From: Tagaea sp.
GTDB taxonomy: Bacteria; Pseudomonadota; Alphaproteobacteria; CACIAM-22H2
Direction: 5' to 3'
Assembly (NCBI GenBank): GCA_023653245.1
Contig: JAMNXK010000219.1
Coordinates: 1 to 5,074 of the forward strand
Length of the DNA: 5,074 bases
Shown here: positions 1 to 5,074 of the stretch, piece by piece
How positions within the stretch are numbered: the first letter of the stretch is position 1
How the letters are laid out: each line of letters starts with the position of its first letter
The notes under the pieces: generated by a model
The model's database searches: none
Told to the model about the DNA's origin: nothing
What the model saw: only the letters and a program-made list of their open reading frames with translations
Position numbers and translations under genes: made by a program

Positions 1-696
1 GCCGAGCCCGAACCCGGCCGCCACCGCTTCGGCCACGCCTTCGCGCGTGGCGACTTCGACGGCGGGCCCGAGCGTCAATCCGGCGGCGGCCAACGCCGCC
101 TCGAAGCGCTCACGCGTGACCGAGCCGCGCTCGCGCAAGATCACCGGGCCCGCGGCGGCTTCGGCCAGGCGCAGGCGCTTGCGCTTGGCGCCGGCGGGGG
201 CGAAGGCGACCAAGCGGTCGCGCTTGAGCGGTTCGATGGCCAGGCGCGGATCGGCGATCGCCTTGGCGAGGATGCCGGCATCGGCCTCGTAGGCGAGCAG
301 GCGGCGCGCGACGTCCTCGGAATTGCCGACCGACAGCGCGAAGCCCAAATCCGGCCGCTCGACGCGCATGGCTTTGAGCACCGCCAGCGCGGGTGCCGGC
401 CCGTCGGCGGCCACCGTCAGGAACAGGCGCGACGGCCCCGAAATCCCGGCGATCGCCGCTTCGGCTTCGTCGGCCAACGCGAAGAAACGCTCGGCCACGT
501 CGAGCAAGCGCCGCCCGGCGGGCGTGAGCTTGATCGCGCGGCCTTGGCGCAAGAACAGCGGCGTGCCGTAACGCGCTTCGAGCGCTTTGACCTGGGCCGA
601 CAGCGTGGGCTGGCTCACATGCGCCGCTTGCGCCGCGCGGGTGAAGCCCCCGGCCTTGGCGACCTGCCAGAACGCGCGCAAATGGGCGGGATTCAT
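1..696 (-). CDS. LysR-family transcriptional regulator, N-terminal 232 residues (cut by window edge)
   Basis: Reading the minus strand from the ATG complementary to 694-696 gives an open frame of 232 codons that runs off the left edge. The start, MNPAHLRAFWQVAKAGGFTR, is the classic LysR opening. The winged helix-turn-helix spans about residues 1-60, with the recognition region near residues 18-40 (FTRAAQAAHVSQPTLSAQVK) and the usual LTPAGRRLL after it at 57-65. A linker helix follows, then an effector-binding periplasmic-binding-protein fold from about residue 90. Family members run to about 290-300 residues, so some 60-70 C-terminal residues lie outside. No convincing Shine-Dalgarno precedes the ATG, but the protein start fits the family and no better start is visible. 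It is divergent from phnW across 91 bp, the usual LysR-plus-target arrangement, so I infer that it controls the phn operon. The inducer, perhaps 2-aminoethylphosphonate or a pathway intermediate, cannot be read from the sequence. Family assignment is firm; target and ligand are inferred. Confidence 0.93.
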   Translation of the reverse strand, partial: MNPAHLRAFWQVAKAGGFTRAAQAAHVSQPTLSAQVKALEARYGTPLFLRQGRAIKLTPAGRRLLDVAERFFALADEAEAAIAGISGPSRLFLTVAADGPAPALAVLKAMRVERPDLGFALSVGNSEDVARRLLAYEADAGILAKAIADPRLAIEPLKRDRLVAFAPAGAKRKRLRLAEAAAGPVILRERGSVTRERFEAALAAAGLTLGPAVEVATREGVAEAVAAGFGLG

Positions 697-746
697 CTAT
701 AGACCAATCCGATTTGAAACATAGCGACTATGTATTGGACCTATGC
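697..746. promoter_or_regulatory. Candidate LysR operator: nested ATAG/CTAT inverted repeats
   Basis: A perfect 6-bp inverted repeat with a 3-bp spacer lies at 719-733 (ACATAG-CGA-CTATGT). Around it is an imperfect outer pair, ATAGACCAAT at 699-708 and ATTGGACCTAT at 734-744, whose arms match on opposite strands apart from one substitution and one extra base. ATAG or CTAT therefore occurs at 697-702, 721-724, 728-731 and 741-744. LysR regulators typically bind dyads with several half-sites in the divergent intergenic region, which suits this position. I do not see a clean symmetric T-N11-A box, so the exact half-site is a guess. The outer right arm overlaps the candidate -35 element of phnW. 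Confidence 0.45.
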
Positions 747-764
747 ATCGAGCAAGGCGAATAT
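735..764 (+). promoter_or_regulatory. Possible sigma70-type promoter of the phnWAY operon
   Basis: TTGGAC at 735-740 resembles a -35 element (TTGACA) and is followed after 18 bp by GAATAT at 759-764, a weak -10 match (three of six). Transcription would begin near 771, leaving a very short leader that still holds the AGGAGG site. A poor -10 is common in promoters that need a LysR activator. The assignment rests on weak consensus matches only. No Pho-box-like direct repeat was recognised between 697 and 787. Confidence 0.28.
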
Positions 765-776
765 CGCCCCGATCCC

Positions 777-782
777 AGGAGG
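777..782 (+). promoter_or_regulatory. Strong Shine-Dalgarno that sets the phnW start
   Basis: AGGAGG stands 5 nt before the ATG at 788-790, an almost ideal ribosome binding site. It rules out the in-frame ATG at 743, which would add 15 residues unlike the family, would place this site inside the coding region and has no ribosome binding site of its own. Confidence 0.9.
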
Positions 783-787
783 AATTC

Positions 788-1957
788 ATGGCGCCCATGC
801 CCCCCAACGTGCCCCAAGGCCTTTCCCAAACCGGCGACAAGCTGCTGCTCACCCCCGGCCCGTTGACCACGTCCAAGGCGGTCAAAGCGGCGATGCTGCA
901 CGATTGGGGCAGCCGCGACGCGGTCTTCCTCGCCGCTAACAAGGACGTGCTGCGGCGCATCGCGGAATTGGCGGAACGCGCCGACACGCATGTGACCGTG
1001 CCGGTGCAAGGCTCGGGCACGTTCGCGGTCGAGGCGATGATCACCAGCTTCGTGCCCAAAGCGGGCAAGGTGCTGATCTGCGTCAACGGGGCCTATGGCG
1101 TGCGCGCCAAGCGCATCGCGGAAATCGCCGGCCGCGCGGTCGCCACGCTCGAATTCCCCGAGGACAAGCCGATCGATCCCGCGGCACTCGACGCGACCCT
1201 CGCCAAGGACAAGGCCATCACCCATGTGTTCATGGTCCAGTGCGAGACGACGTCGGGCGTGCTCAATCCGATCGACGCGCTGGCCGGGATCGTCGCCAAG
1301 CACGGGCGGCGCACGCTGATCGACGCGATGAGCGCTTTCGGCGCGCTGCCGCTCTCGAAGGATTGCCAGTACGACGCGCTCGCCGCGTCGTCGAACAAGA
1401 ATCTCGAAGGCGTGCCGGGCCTCGGCTACGCGATCTGCGAGAAGAAGGCGCTCGCCGAGACCAAGGGCAACGCCACGACCCTCGTGTTGGATCTGCACGA
1501 TCAATGGCAGGGCTTCGAGAAGACCGGGCAATGGCGCTTCACCCCGCCGATCCACGTCATCATGTCGCTCGCCCAGGCGCTCGACGAGCACGCGGCGGAA
1601 GGCGGCGTGGCCGGGCGCGGCGCGCGCTATCGCGAAAACTGCCGCATCCTGGTCGAGGGCTTGCGCAAGATGGGCTTCGAAACCCTGCTGCCCGACGCGC
1701 TGCAGGCGCCGATCATCGTCACCGTGCGCATGCCCGCCGATCCGAAATTCGTCTTCCAGGCCTTCTACGACCGGCTGAAGGACCAAGGCTACGTGATCTA
1801 TCCCGGCAAGCTGACGGTCGCGGATTCCTTCCGCATCGGCTGCATCGGGCGCATCGACGCGACCCAGATGAAGGGTGCTTTGGCGGCCATCGCGGCGACG
1901 CTCGCGGAAATGGGCGTCGCCTCGGGCGCGCCCGCGCGCGCCCAAGCGGCGGAGTGA
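788..1957 (+). CDS. phnW: 2-aminoethylphosphonate:pyruvate aminotransferase PhnW
   Basis: This is a PLP-dependent class V (fold type I) aminotransferase of 389 residues, slightly longer than the roughly 365-370 usual for PhnW. It transfers the amino group of 2-aminoethylphosphonate to pyruvate, giving phosphonoacetaldehyde and L-alanine, in the cytoplasm. Visible family marks are LLLTPGPLTTS near residues 19-29, the cofactor phosphate-binding stretch VQGSGTFAVEA (73-83), ETTSG (153-157), the Asp that pairs with the PLP pyridine nitrogen in IDAMSAFG (D179), and the Schiff-base lysine in SSNKNLEGVPG (K204). R349 in DSFRIGCIG is the likely substrate carboxylate-binding arginine. The Ala-rich tail after about residue 375 is probably a dispensable extension. 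The start is fixed by AGGAGG five bases upstream. phnA begins 5 nt after the stop codon, so the two are surely cotranscribed. Related class V enzymes (serine-glyoxylate or alanine-glyoxylate aminotransferases) are the alternatives, but the phnA-phnY context strongly supports PhnW. Confidence 0.94.
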   Translation: MAPMPPNVPQGLSQTGDKLLLTPGPLTTSKAVKAAMLHDWGSRDAVFLAANKDVLRRIAELAERADTHVTVPVQGSGTFAVEAMITSFVPKAGKVLICVNGAYGVRAKRIAEIAGRAVATLEFPEDKPIDPAALDATLAKDKAITHVFMVQCETTSGVLNPIDALAGIVAKHGRRTLIDAMSAFGALPLSKDCQYDALAASSNKNLEGVPGLGYAICEKKALAETKGNATTLVLDLHDQWQGFEKTGQWRFTPPIHVIMSLAQALDEHAAEGGVAGRGARYRENCRILVEGLRKMGFETLLPDALQAPIIVTVRMPADPKFVFQAFYDRLKDQGYVIYPGKLTVADSFRIGCIGRIDATQMKGALAAIAATLAEMGVASGAPARAQAAE

Positions 1958-1962
1958 GCAAC

Positions 1963-3201
1963 ATGAAGATGGATGTGAACGGCCGCGGCTACAAGCTGCC
2001 CGAAACCCCGGTCGTCGTGGTCTGCGTCGACGGCTCGGAGCCCGGCTATATCGAGAGCGCCATCGCCAAGGGCCGCGCGCCGTTCTTCGCCAAGTGCTTC
2101 GCGCACGGGACCGCGATCGTCGGCGAGTGCGTGGTGCCGAGCTTCACCAATCCCAACAATCTGTCCATCGTCACCGGCGTGCCGCCCGAGATTCACGGCA
2201 TCTCGGGCAACTACTTCCTCGATCCCGACACGGGCAAGGAAGTGATGATGAACGATCCGAAATTCCTGCGCGCGCCGACTCTGTTCCGCGAATTCCAGGC
2301 GCGCGGCAAGACGCTGGCCATCGTCACCGCCAAGGATAAGCTGCGCGCGTTGCTCGGCCATGGCGTGAAGATGGCGCCGGGCCAGGCGGTGTGCTTCTCG
2401 TCGGAGAAATCCGACAAGACGACGCTGGCCGAAAACGGCATCGAGAACGTCAACGCCCTGGTGGGCCTGCCCGTGCCGAGCGTCTATTCGGCCGGGCTGT
2501 CGGAATTCGTGTTCGCCGCCGGCGTCAAGCTCATGCAGACGATGCGCCCGGACGTGACGTATCTCTCCACGACCGACTACATCCAGCACAAGCACGCGCC
2601 CGGCACGCCGGTCGCCGACGATTTCTACGCGATGATGGATTCCTACTTGTCCAAGCTCGACGCGATGGGGGCGACCATCGTGCTGACCGCCGATCACGGC
2701 ATGAACGCCAAGCACGGGGCCGACGGCGAGCCCGACGTGATCTATCTCCAAGACGCGCTCGATTCCTGGCTCGGCAAGGACGTGGCGCGCGTCATCCTGC
2801 CGATCACCGATCCTTACGTCGTGCATCACGGCGCGCTCGGCTCCTACGCGGTGGTCTATCTGCCGGGCGATATCGCCGCCACGCGCGCGCGCATCGCCGC
2901 GTTGCCGGGCGTCGAGGTGGTGCTGAGCAAGGAGGAAGCCGCCAAGCGCTTCCAATTGCCGCCCGACCGCCTGGGCGAGCTGGTGGTCGTGTCGACCAAG
3001 CACAAGACCATCGGCACCAGCGTGTCGCGCCACGATCTTTCGGGCCTGACCGAGCCGCTGCGCTCGCATGGCGGCATCTCGGAAGGCCAGGTGCCCATCG
3101 TGTCGAACCGCAAGCTCGATCTCGACGCGGGCCGGACCTACCGGAATTTCGATTCCTTCGATCTCGCCCTCAACCGCGTCGCCCAACAGGTGCCCGCATG
3201 A
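1963..3201 (+). CDS. phnA: Phosphonoacetate hydrolase PhnA (alkaline phosphatase superfamily)
   Basis: The product, 412 residues, is predicted to hydrolyse the C-P bond of phosphonoacetate to acetate and phosphate using two divalent metals, probably zinc, in the cytoplasm; no signal peptide is seen. The alkaline phosphatase/nucleotide pyrophosphatase superfamily site is intact: D23 in VCVDGSEP, the nucleophile T62 in PSFTNPNN, D205 and H209 in [11 protein letters not shown]244 and H245 in LTADHGMN, and H369 in RSHGG. Lysines in VTAKDKLR (121-128) are likely phosphonate or carboxylate contacts, by analogy with the Sinorhizobium enzyme. The chosen ATG at 1963 has GGAG at 1951-1954, 8 nt upstream, within the end of phnW; ATG at 1969 is a possible but less likely start. 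The open frame extends far upstream inside phnW, but that part is antisense-like Arg-rich shadow. The stop overlaps the phnY start (ATGA). Note that this PhnA is unrelated to the small E. coli protein that shares the name. Confidence 0.95.
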   Translation: MKMDVNGRGYKLPETPVVVVCVDGSEPGYIESAIAKGRAPFFAKCFAHGTAIVGECVVPSFTNPNNLSIVTGVPPEIHGISGNYFLDPDTGKEVMMNDPKFLRAPTLFREFQARGKTLAIVTAKDKLRALLGHGVKMAPGQAVCFSSEKSDKTTLAENGIENVNALVGLPVPSVYSAGLSEFVFAAGVKLMQTMRPDVTYLSTTDYIQHKHAPGTPVADDFYAMMDSYLSKLDAMGATIVLTADHGMNAKHGADGEPDVIYLQDALDSWLGKDVARVILPITDPYVVHHGALGSYAVVYLPGDIAATRARIAALPGVEVVLSKEEAAKRFQLPPDRLGELVVVSTKHKTIGTSVSRHDLSGLTEPLRSHGGISEGQVPIVSNRKLDLDAGRTYRNFDSFDLALNRVAQQVPA

Positions 3202-4658
3202 ACGCCCCCGCCCACTTCCCCCGCATCGAGTTCCGCGCCGAATCGTTGCGCATCGCCGGCAAAAAGGTCGCGGGCGAGGCGGGCACGCTCGACGTGTTCG
3301 ATCCCTATACGGGTGCGGTCGTCGGCACGGTGCCGCGCGCTTCGGCCCGGCAAGTGGCCGAAGCGTTCCGCATCGCCGCCGCCTACAAGCCCAAGCTCAC
3401 GCGCTACGAGCGCCAGAAAATCCTGATGCGCACGGGCGAGCTGATCGCCGCGCGCAAGGAGATGCTGGCCAGGCTCATCACCGCCGAGAGCGGGCTGAGC
3501 CTCAAGGACTCGTATTACGAAGTGGGCCGCGCCTACGACGTGTGGACCCTTTCGGGCCAGCTCGCCATCCGCGAAGACGCTGAGACCTATGCTTGCGACA
3601 TCACCCCGCACGGCAAGCCCCGGCGCATCCATACGTTGCGCGAGCCGCTGCAAGGGGCGATCTCGGCGATCACGCCCTTCAACCATCCGCTCAACATGGT
3701 TTCGCACAAGCTCGCCCCGGCTTTCGCGACCAATAACCGCGTGGTGCTGAAGCCGACCGAGCTCACGCCGCTGACGGCGCTGGCGCTGGCGGATATTCTC
3801 TACGAGGCCGGCCTGCCGCCCGAGATGCTCTCGGTCGTGACGGGCTCGCCCGCCGATCTGGGCGACGCCATGATCGTCGATCCGAACATCGATCTGGTCA
3901 CGTTCACCGGCTCGGTCGGCGTGGGCAAGATGATCGCCAACAAGGCCGGCTACCGGCGCGTGGTGCTCGAACTGGGCGGCAACGATCCTTTGATCGTGCT
4001 CGACGACGCCGACGTCGACAAAGCGGCGGAACTCGCCGTCGCCGGGGCGACCAAGAATTCGGGCCAGCGCTGCACGGCCGTCAAGCGCATCCTGGCGGTC
4101 GAGAAGATCGCCGACGCGCTGGTCGAGCGTATTCTCGTCCACGCCAAGAAGATCAAATACGGCGATCCGATGGACCCGGCGACCGATCTGGGCACCGTGA
4201 TCCACGAGCGCGCGGCGCAGAGCTTCGAGCGGCGCGTGAACGAGGCGGTGTCGCTGGGCGCGAATCTGCTCTACGGCAACGAACGCCGGGGTGCCCTCTA
4301 TTCGCCCACGGTCGTCGATCGCGTGCCCTACGATTGCGAACTCGTACGCGAGGAGACGTTCGGCCCCGTGATCCCGGTCGTGCGCGTGAAGGACATCGAC
4401 CACGCGATCTTGGTGTCCAACTCGACCGCCTATGGCCTGTCCTCGGGCGTGTGCACGTCCAACCTCGATCACATCAACCGGTTCATCAAGGAACTGAACG
4501 TCGGCACAGTGAATATCTGGGAAGTGCCCGGCTATCGCATCGAAATGTCGCCCTTCGGCGGGATCAAGGATTCCGGCCTCGGCTACAAGGAAGGCGTGGC
4601 CGAAGCGATGAAATCCTTCACCAACGTGAAGACCTACTCGCTGCCTTGGCCGATGTGA
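3198..4658 (+). CDS. phnY: Phosphonoacetaldehyde dehydrogenase PhnY (aldehyde dehydrogenase superfamily)
   Basis: This 486-residue protein has the usual length for an NAD(P)-dependent aldehyde dehydrogenase. It is predicted to oxidise phosphonoacetaldehyde, made by PhnW, to phosphonoacetate, the substrate of PhnA, in the cytoplasm. Landmarks in order are the oxyanion Asn in TPFNHPLN (N162), the cofactor lysine in VVLKPTE (K185), the Rossmann-fold loop FTGSVGVG (236-243), the general base in LELGGNDP (E258), the catalytic cysteine in [10 protein letters not shown] (C292), the cofactor ribose-binding EETFGP (385-390) and the C-terminal [10 protein letters not shown]. Basic and polar residues beside the active site, R291 and H163, could bind the phosphonate group; this is an inference. 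The ATG overlaps the phnA stop in an ATGA, which implies translational coupling; a weak AGGTG lies 5 nt upstream. By sequence alone it could be another ALDH, such as a glyceraldehyde-3-phosphate or succinate-semialdehyde dehydrogenase, but position between phnA and the pathway gap it fills make PhnY much the best call. Confidence 0.93.
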   Translation: MNAPAHFPRIEFRAESLRIAGKKVAGEAGTLDVFDPYTGAVVGTVPRASARQVAEAFRIAAAYKPKLTRYERQKILMRTGELIAARKEMLARLITAESGLSLKDSYYEVGRAYDVWTLSGQLAIREDAETYACDITPHGKPRRIHTLREPLQGAISAITPFNHPLNMVSHKLAPAFATNNRVVLKPTELTPLTALALADILYEAGLPPEMLSVVTGSPADLGDAMIVDPNIDLVTFTGSVGVGKMIANKAGYRRVVLELGGNDPLIVLDDADVDKAAELAVAGATKNSGQRCTAVKRILAVEKIADALVERILVHAKKIKYGDPMDPATDLGTVIHERAAQSFERRVNEAVSLGANLLYGNERRGALYSPTVVDRVPYDCELVREETFGPVIPVVRVKDIDHAILVSNSTAYGLSSGVCTSNLDHINRFIKELNVGTVNIWEVPGYRIEMSPFGGIKDSGLGYKEGVAEAMKSFTNVKTYSLPWPM

Positions 4659-4675
4659 AAAAGCCGGTGTAAAAT
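4646..4675 (+). promoter_or_regulatory. Possible promoter of mscL
   Basis: TTGGCC at 4646-4651 (four of six matches to the -35 consensus) is separated by 18 bp from TAAAAT at 4670-4675 (five of six matches to the -10 consensus). The -35 element lies in the last codons of phnY. Transcription would start near 4682, leaving a leader of about 20 nt. It would let mscL, a gene unrelated to phosphonate use, be expressed independently of the phn operon. The call rests on consensus resemblance alone. Confidence 0.4.
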
Positions 4676-4700
4676 CGCCTCTTCTTCGATGGGGAGGCGA
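4675..4700 (+). promoter_or_regulatory. Hairpin overlapping the mscL ribosome binding site
   Basis: A perfect 7-bp inverted repeat, TCGCCTC at 4675-4681 and GAGGCGA at 4694-4700, can extend inward by two U-G pairs and one C-G pair to a 10-bp stem closed by a 6-nt loop (4685-4690). The 3' arm contains GGGGAGG (4691-4697), the Shine-Dalgarno sequence 5 nt before the mscL ATG. No run of T follows it on the plus strand, so it is not a normal intrinsic terminator for phnY. On the minus strand a TTTT (complement of 4671-4674) does follow the stem, but no gene upstream on that strand would need it. Masking of the ribosome binding site in read-through RNA is an inference. Confidence 0.45.
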
Positions 4701-4702
4701 AT

Positions 4703-5074
4703 ATGGGCAATCTGCTGCAGGAATTCCGCGATTTCGCGTCGCGGGGCAACGTCGTCGATCTGGCGGTCGGCGTGATCATCGGGGCGGCGTTCACCGCCAT
4801 CGTGACCTCGCTGGTCAACGACGTGTTGATGCCGCCTTTGGGCTTGGCGATCGGCGGGATCGATTTCTCCAACCAATTCGTCGTGTTGTCGGCGGGCAAG
4901 GGCGGCGAAGCGGCCTTCGCCTCGATCGACGCGGCGCAGAAGGCCGGCGCCACGACGCTGAATTACGGGCTGTTCCTCAACGCCTGCATCAAATTCGTGA
5001 TCGTGGCGTTCGCGGTGTTCTTGCTGGTCAAGCAGGTGAACCGGCTCAAGAAACCCGAAGCGCCCAAAGCGCCC
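4703..5074 (+). CDS. mscL: Large-conductance mechanosensitive channel MscL, first 124 residues (cut by window edge)
   Basis: MscL forms a homopentameric inner-membrane pore that opens under membrane tension and releases solutes during hypo-osmotic shock. The N-terminal amphipathic helix ([15 protein letters not shown]) leads into the pore-lining first membrane helix, about residues 16-45, with the near-invariant [15 protein letters not shown] and [16 protein letters not shown] periplasmic loop (about 55-86) is followed by the second helix, about 88-110 ([19 protein letters not shown]), and a basic cytoplasmic stretch ([15 protein letters not shown]). The periplasmic loop looks longer than in the E. 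coli protein, with an added Ala/Gly-rich part near 66-82. Family members have about 135-150 residues, so only the C-terminal cytoplasmic helix is missing. GGGGAGG 5 nt before the ATG gives a strong start. It lies 44 nt after phnY on the same strand but has no known role in phosphonate metabolism, so it is probably just the next gene. Confidence 0.96.
   Translation, partial: MGNLLQEFRDFASRGNVVDLAVGVIIGAAFTAIVTSLVNDVLMPPLGLAIGGIDFSNQFVVLSAGKGGEAAFASIDAAQKAGATTLNYGLFLNACIKFVIVAFAVFLLVKQVNRLKKPEAPKAP

Noticed and set aside
47..571. Two plus-strand open frames of about 80 codons within the regulator
   Set aside because: They are Ala/Arg/Ser-rich shadows lying opposite the LysR reading frame, with no motif or ribosome binding site.
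743..787. Upstream in-frame ATG as the phnW start, adding 15 residues
   Set aside because: The extension does not resemble the family, has no ribosome binding site, and would bury the AGGAGG that sits 5 nt before the ATG at 788.
728..1945. 405-codon minus-strand open frame opposite phnW
   Set aside because: It is rich in Arg, His, Gly and Asp in the pattern expected from the complement of high-GC coding DNA, has no recognisable motif, and lies fully opposite a well-supported gene.
1240..1962. Upstream extension of the phnA frame through phnW
   Set aside because: It translates to Arg/Ala-rich sequence typical of an alternative frame; the PhnA family similarity begins at about the ATG at 1963.
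2391..3197. Upstream extension of the phnY frame through phnA
   Set aside because: Arg-rich shadow translation; aldehyde dehydrogenase similarity begins after the ATG at 3198, which forms the ATGA overlap.
1798..4472. Long minus-strand open frames of 462 and 444 codons opposite phnA and phnY
   Set aside because: The same antisense pattern appears (repeated GRH, DHD and ARA-like content), with no family resemblance and full overlap with phnA and phnY. They reflect GC-skewed codon use.
4675..4700. Intrinsic terminator after phnY
   Set aside because: The stem is plausible but no T tract follows on the plus strand, and its 3' arm is the mscL ribosome binding site. A regulatory hairpin is the better reading.
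1..5074. Mobile elements, tRNA or rRNA genes, CRISPR arrays
   Set aside because: No terminal inverted repeats, transposase or integrase frames, RNA gene landmarks or regularly spaced repeats were seen; nearly all of the window is accounted for by five genes.

Overview
The window is GC-rich (clearly above 60%, by eye), with the strong G/C third-position bias typical of a high-GC proteobacterium. Gene content and protein style suggest an alphaproteobacterium, perhaps Rhodospirillales- or Rhizobiales-like. That placement is an inference from general appearance, not from a marker gene.

Layout from left to right: (1) the N-terminal 232 residues of a LysR-type regulator on the minus strand (696 down to 1), cut by the window edge; (2) a 91-bp divergent intergenic region (697-787), AT-richer than its surroundings and carrying ATAG/CTAT inverted repeats; (3) a tight plus-strand operon of three catabolic genes, phnW (788-1957), phnA (1963-3201) and phnY (3198-4658), with a 5-nt gap and then a 4-nt ATGA overlap; (4) a 44-nt gap with a possible promoter and a hairpin that pairs with the next ribosome binding site; (5) the first 124 codons of mscL (4703-5074), cut by the right edge.

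The three enzymes make a complete route from 2-aminoethylphosphonate (ciliatine, the commonest natural phosphonate) to acetate and phosphate. PhnW moves the amino group to pyruvate, giving phosphonoacetaldehyde and L-alanine. PhnY oxidises the aldehyde to phosphonoacetate with NAD+. PhnA hydrolyses the C-P bond of phosphonoacetate to acetate and inorganic phosphate. All three proteins keep the catalytic residues expected for their families. No phosphonatase (PhnX), C-P lyase gene or phosphonate transporter is visible, so uptake must be encoded elsewhere. The divergent LysR protein is the obvious candidate regulator. No Pho box is recognisable upstream of phnW, which fits induction by substrate rather than by phosphate starvation.

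This is a known pathway and not a new system. The less ordinary points are the layered inverted repeats between the regulator and phnW, and the hairpin that could mask the mscL ribosome binding site in read-through RNA.
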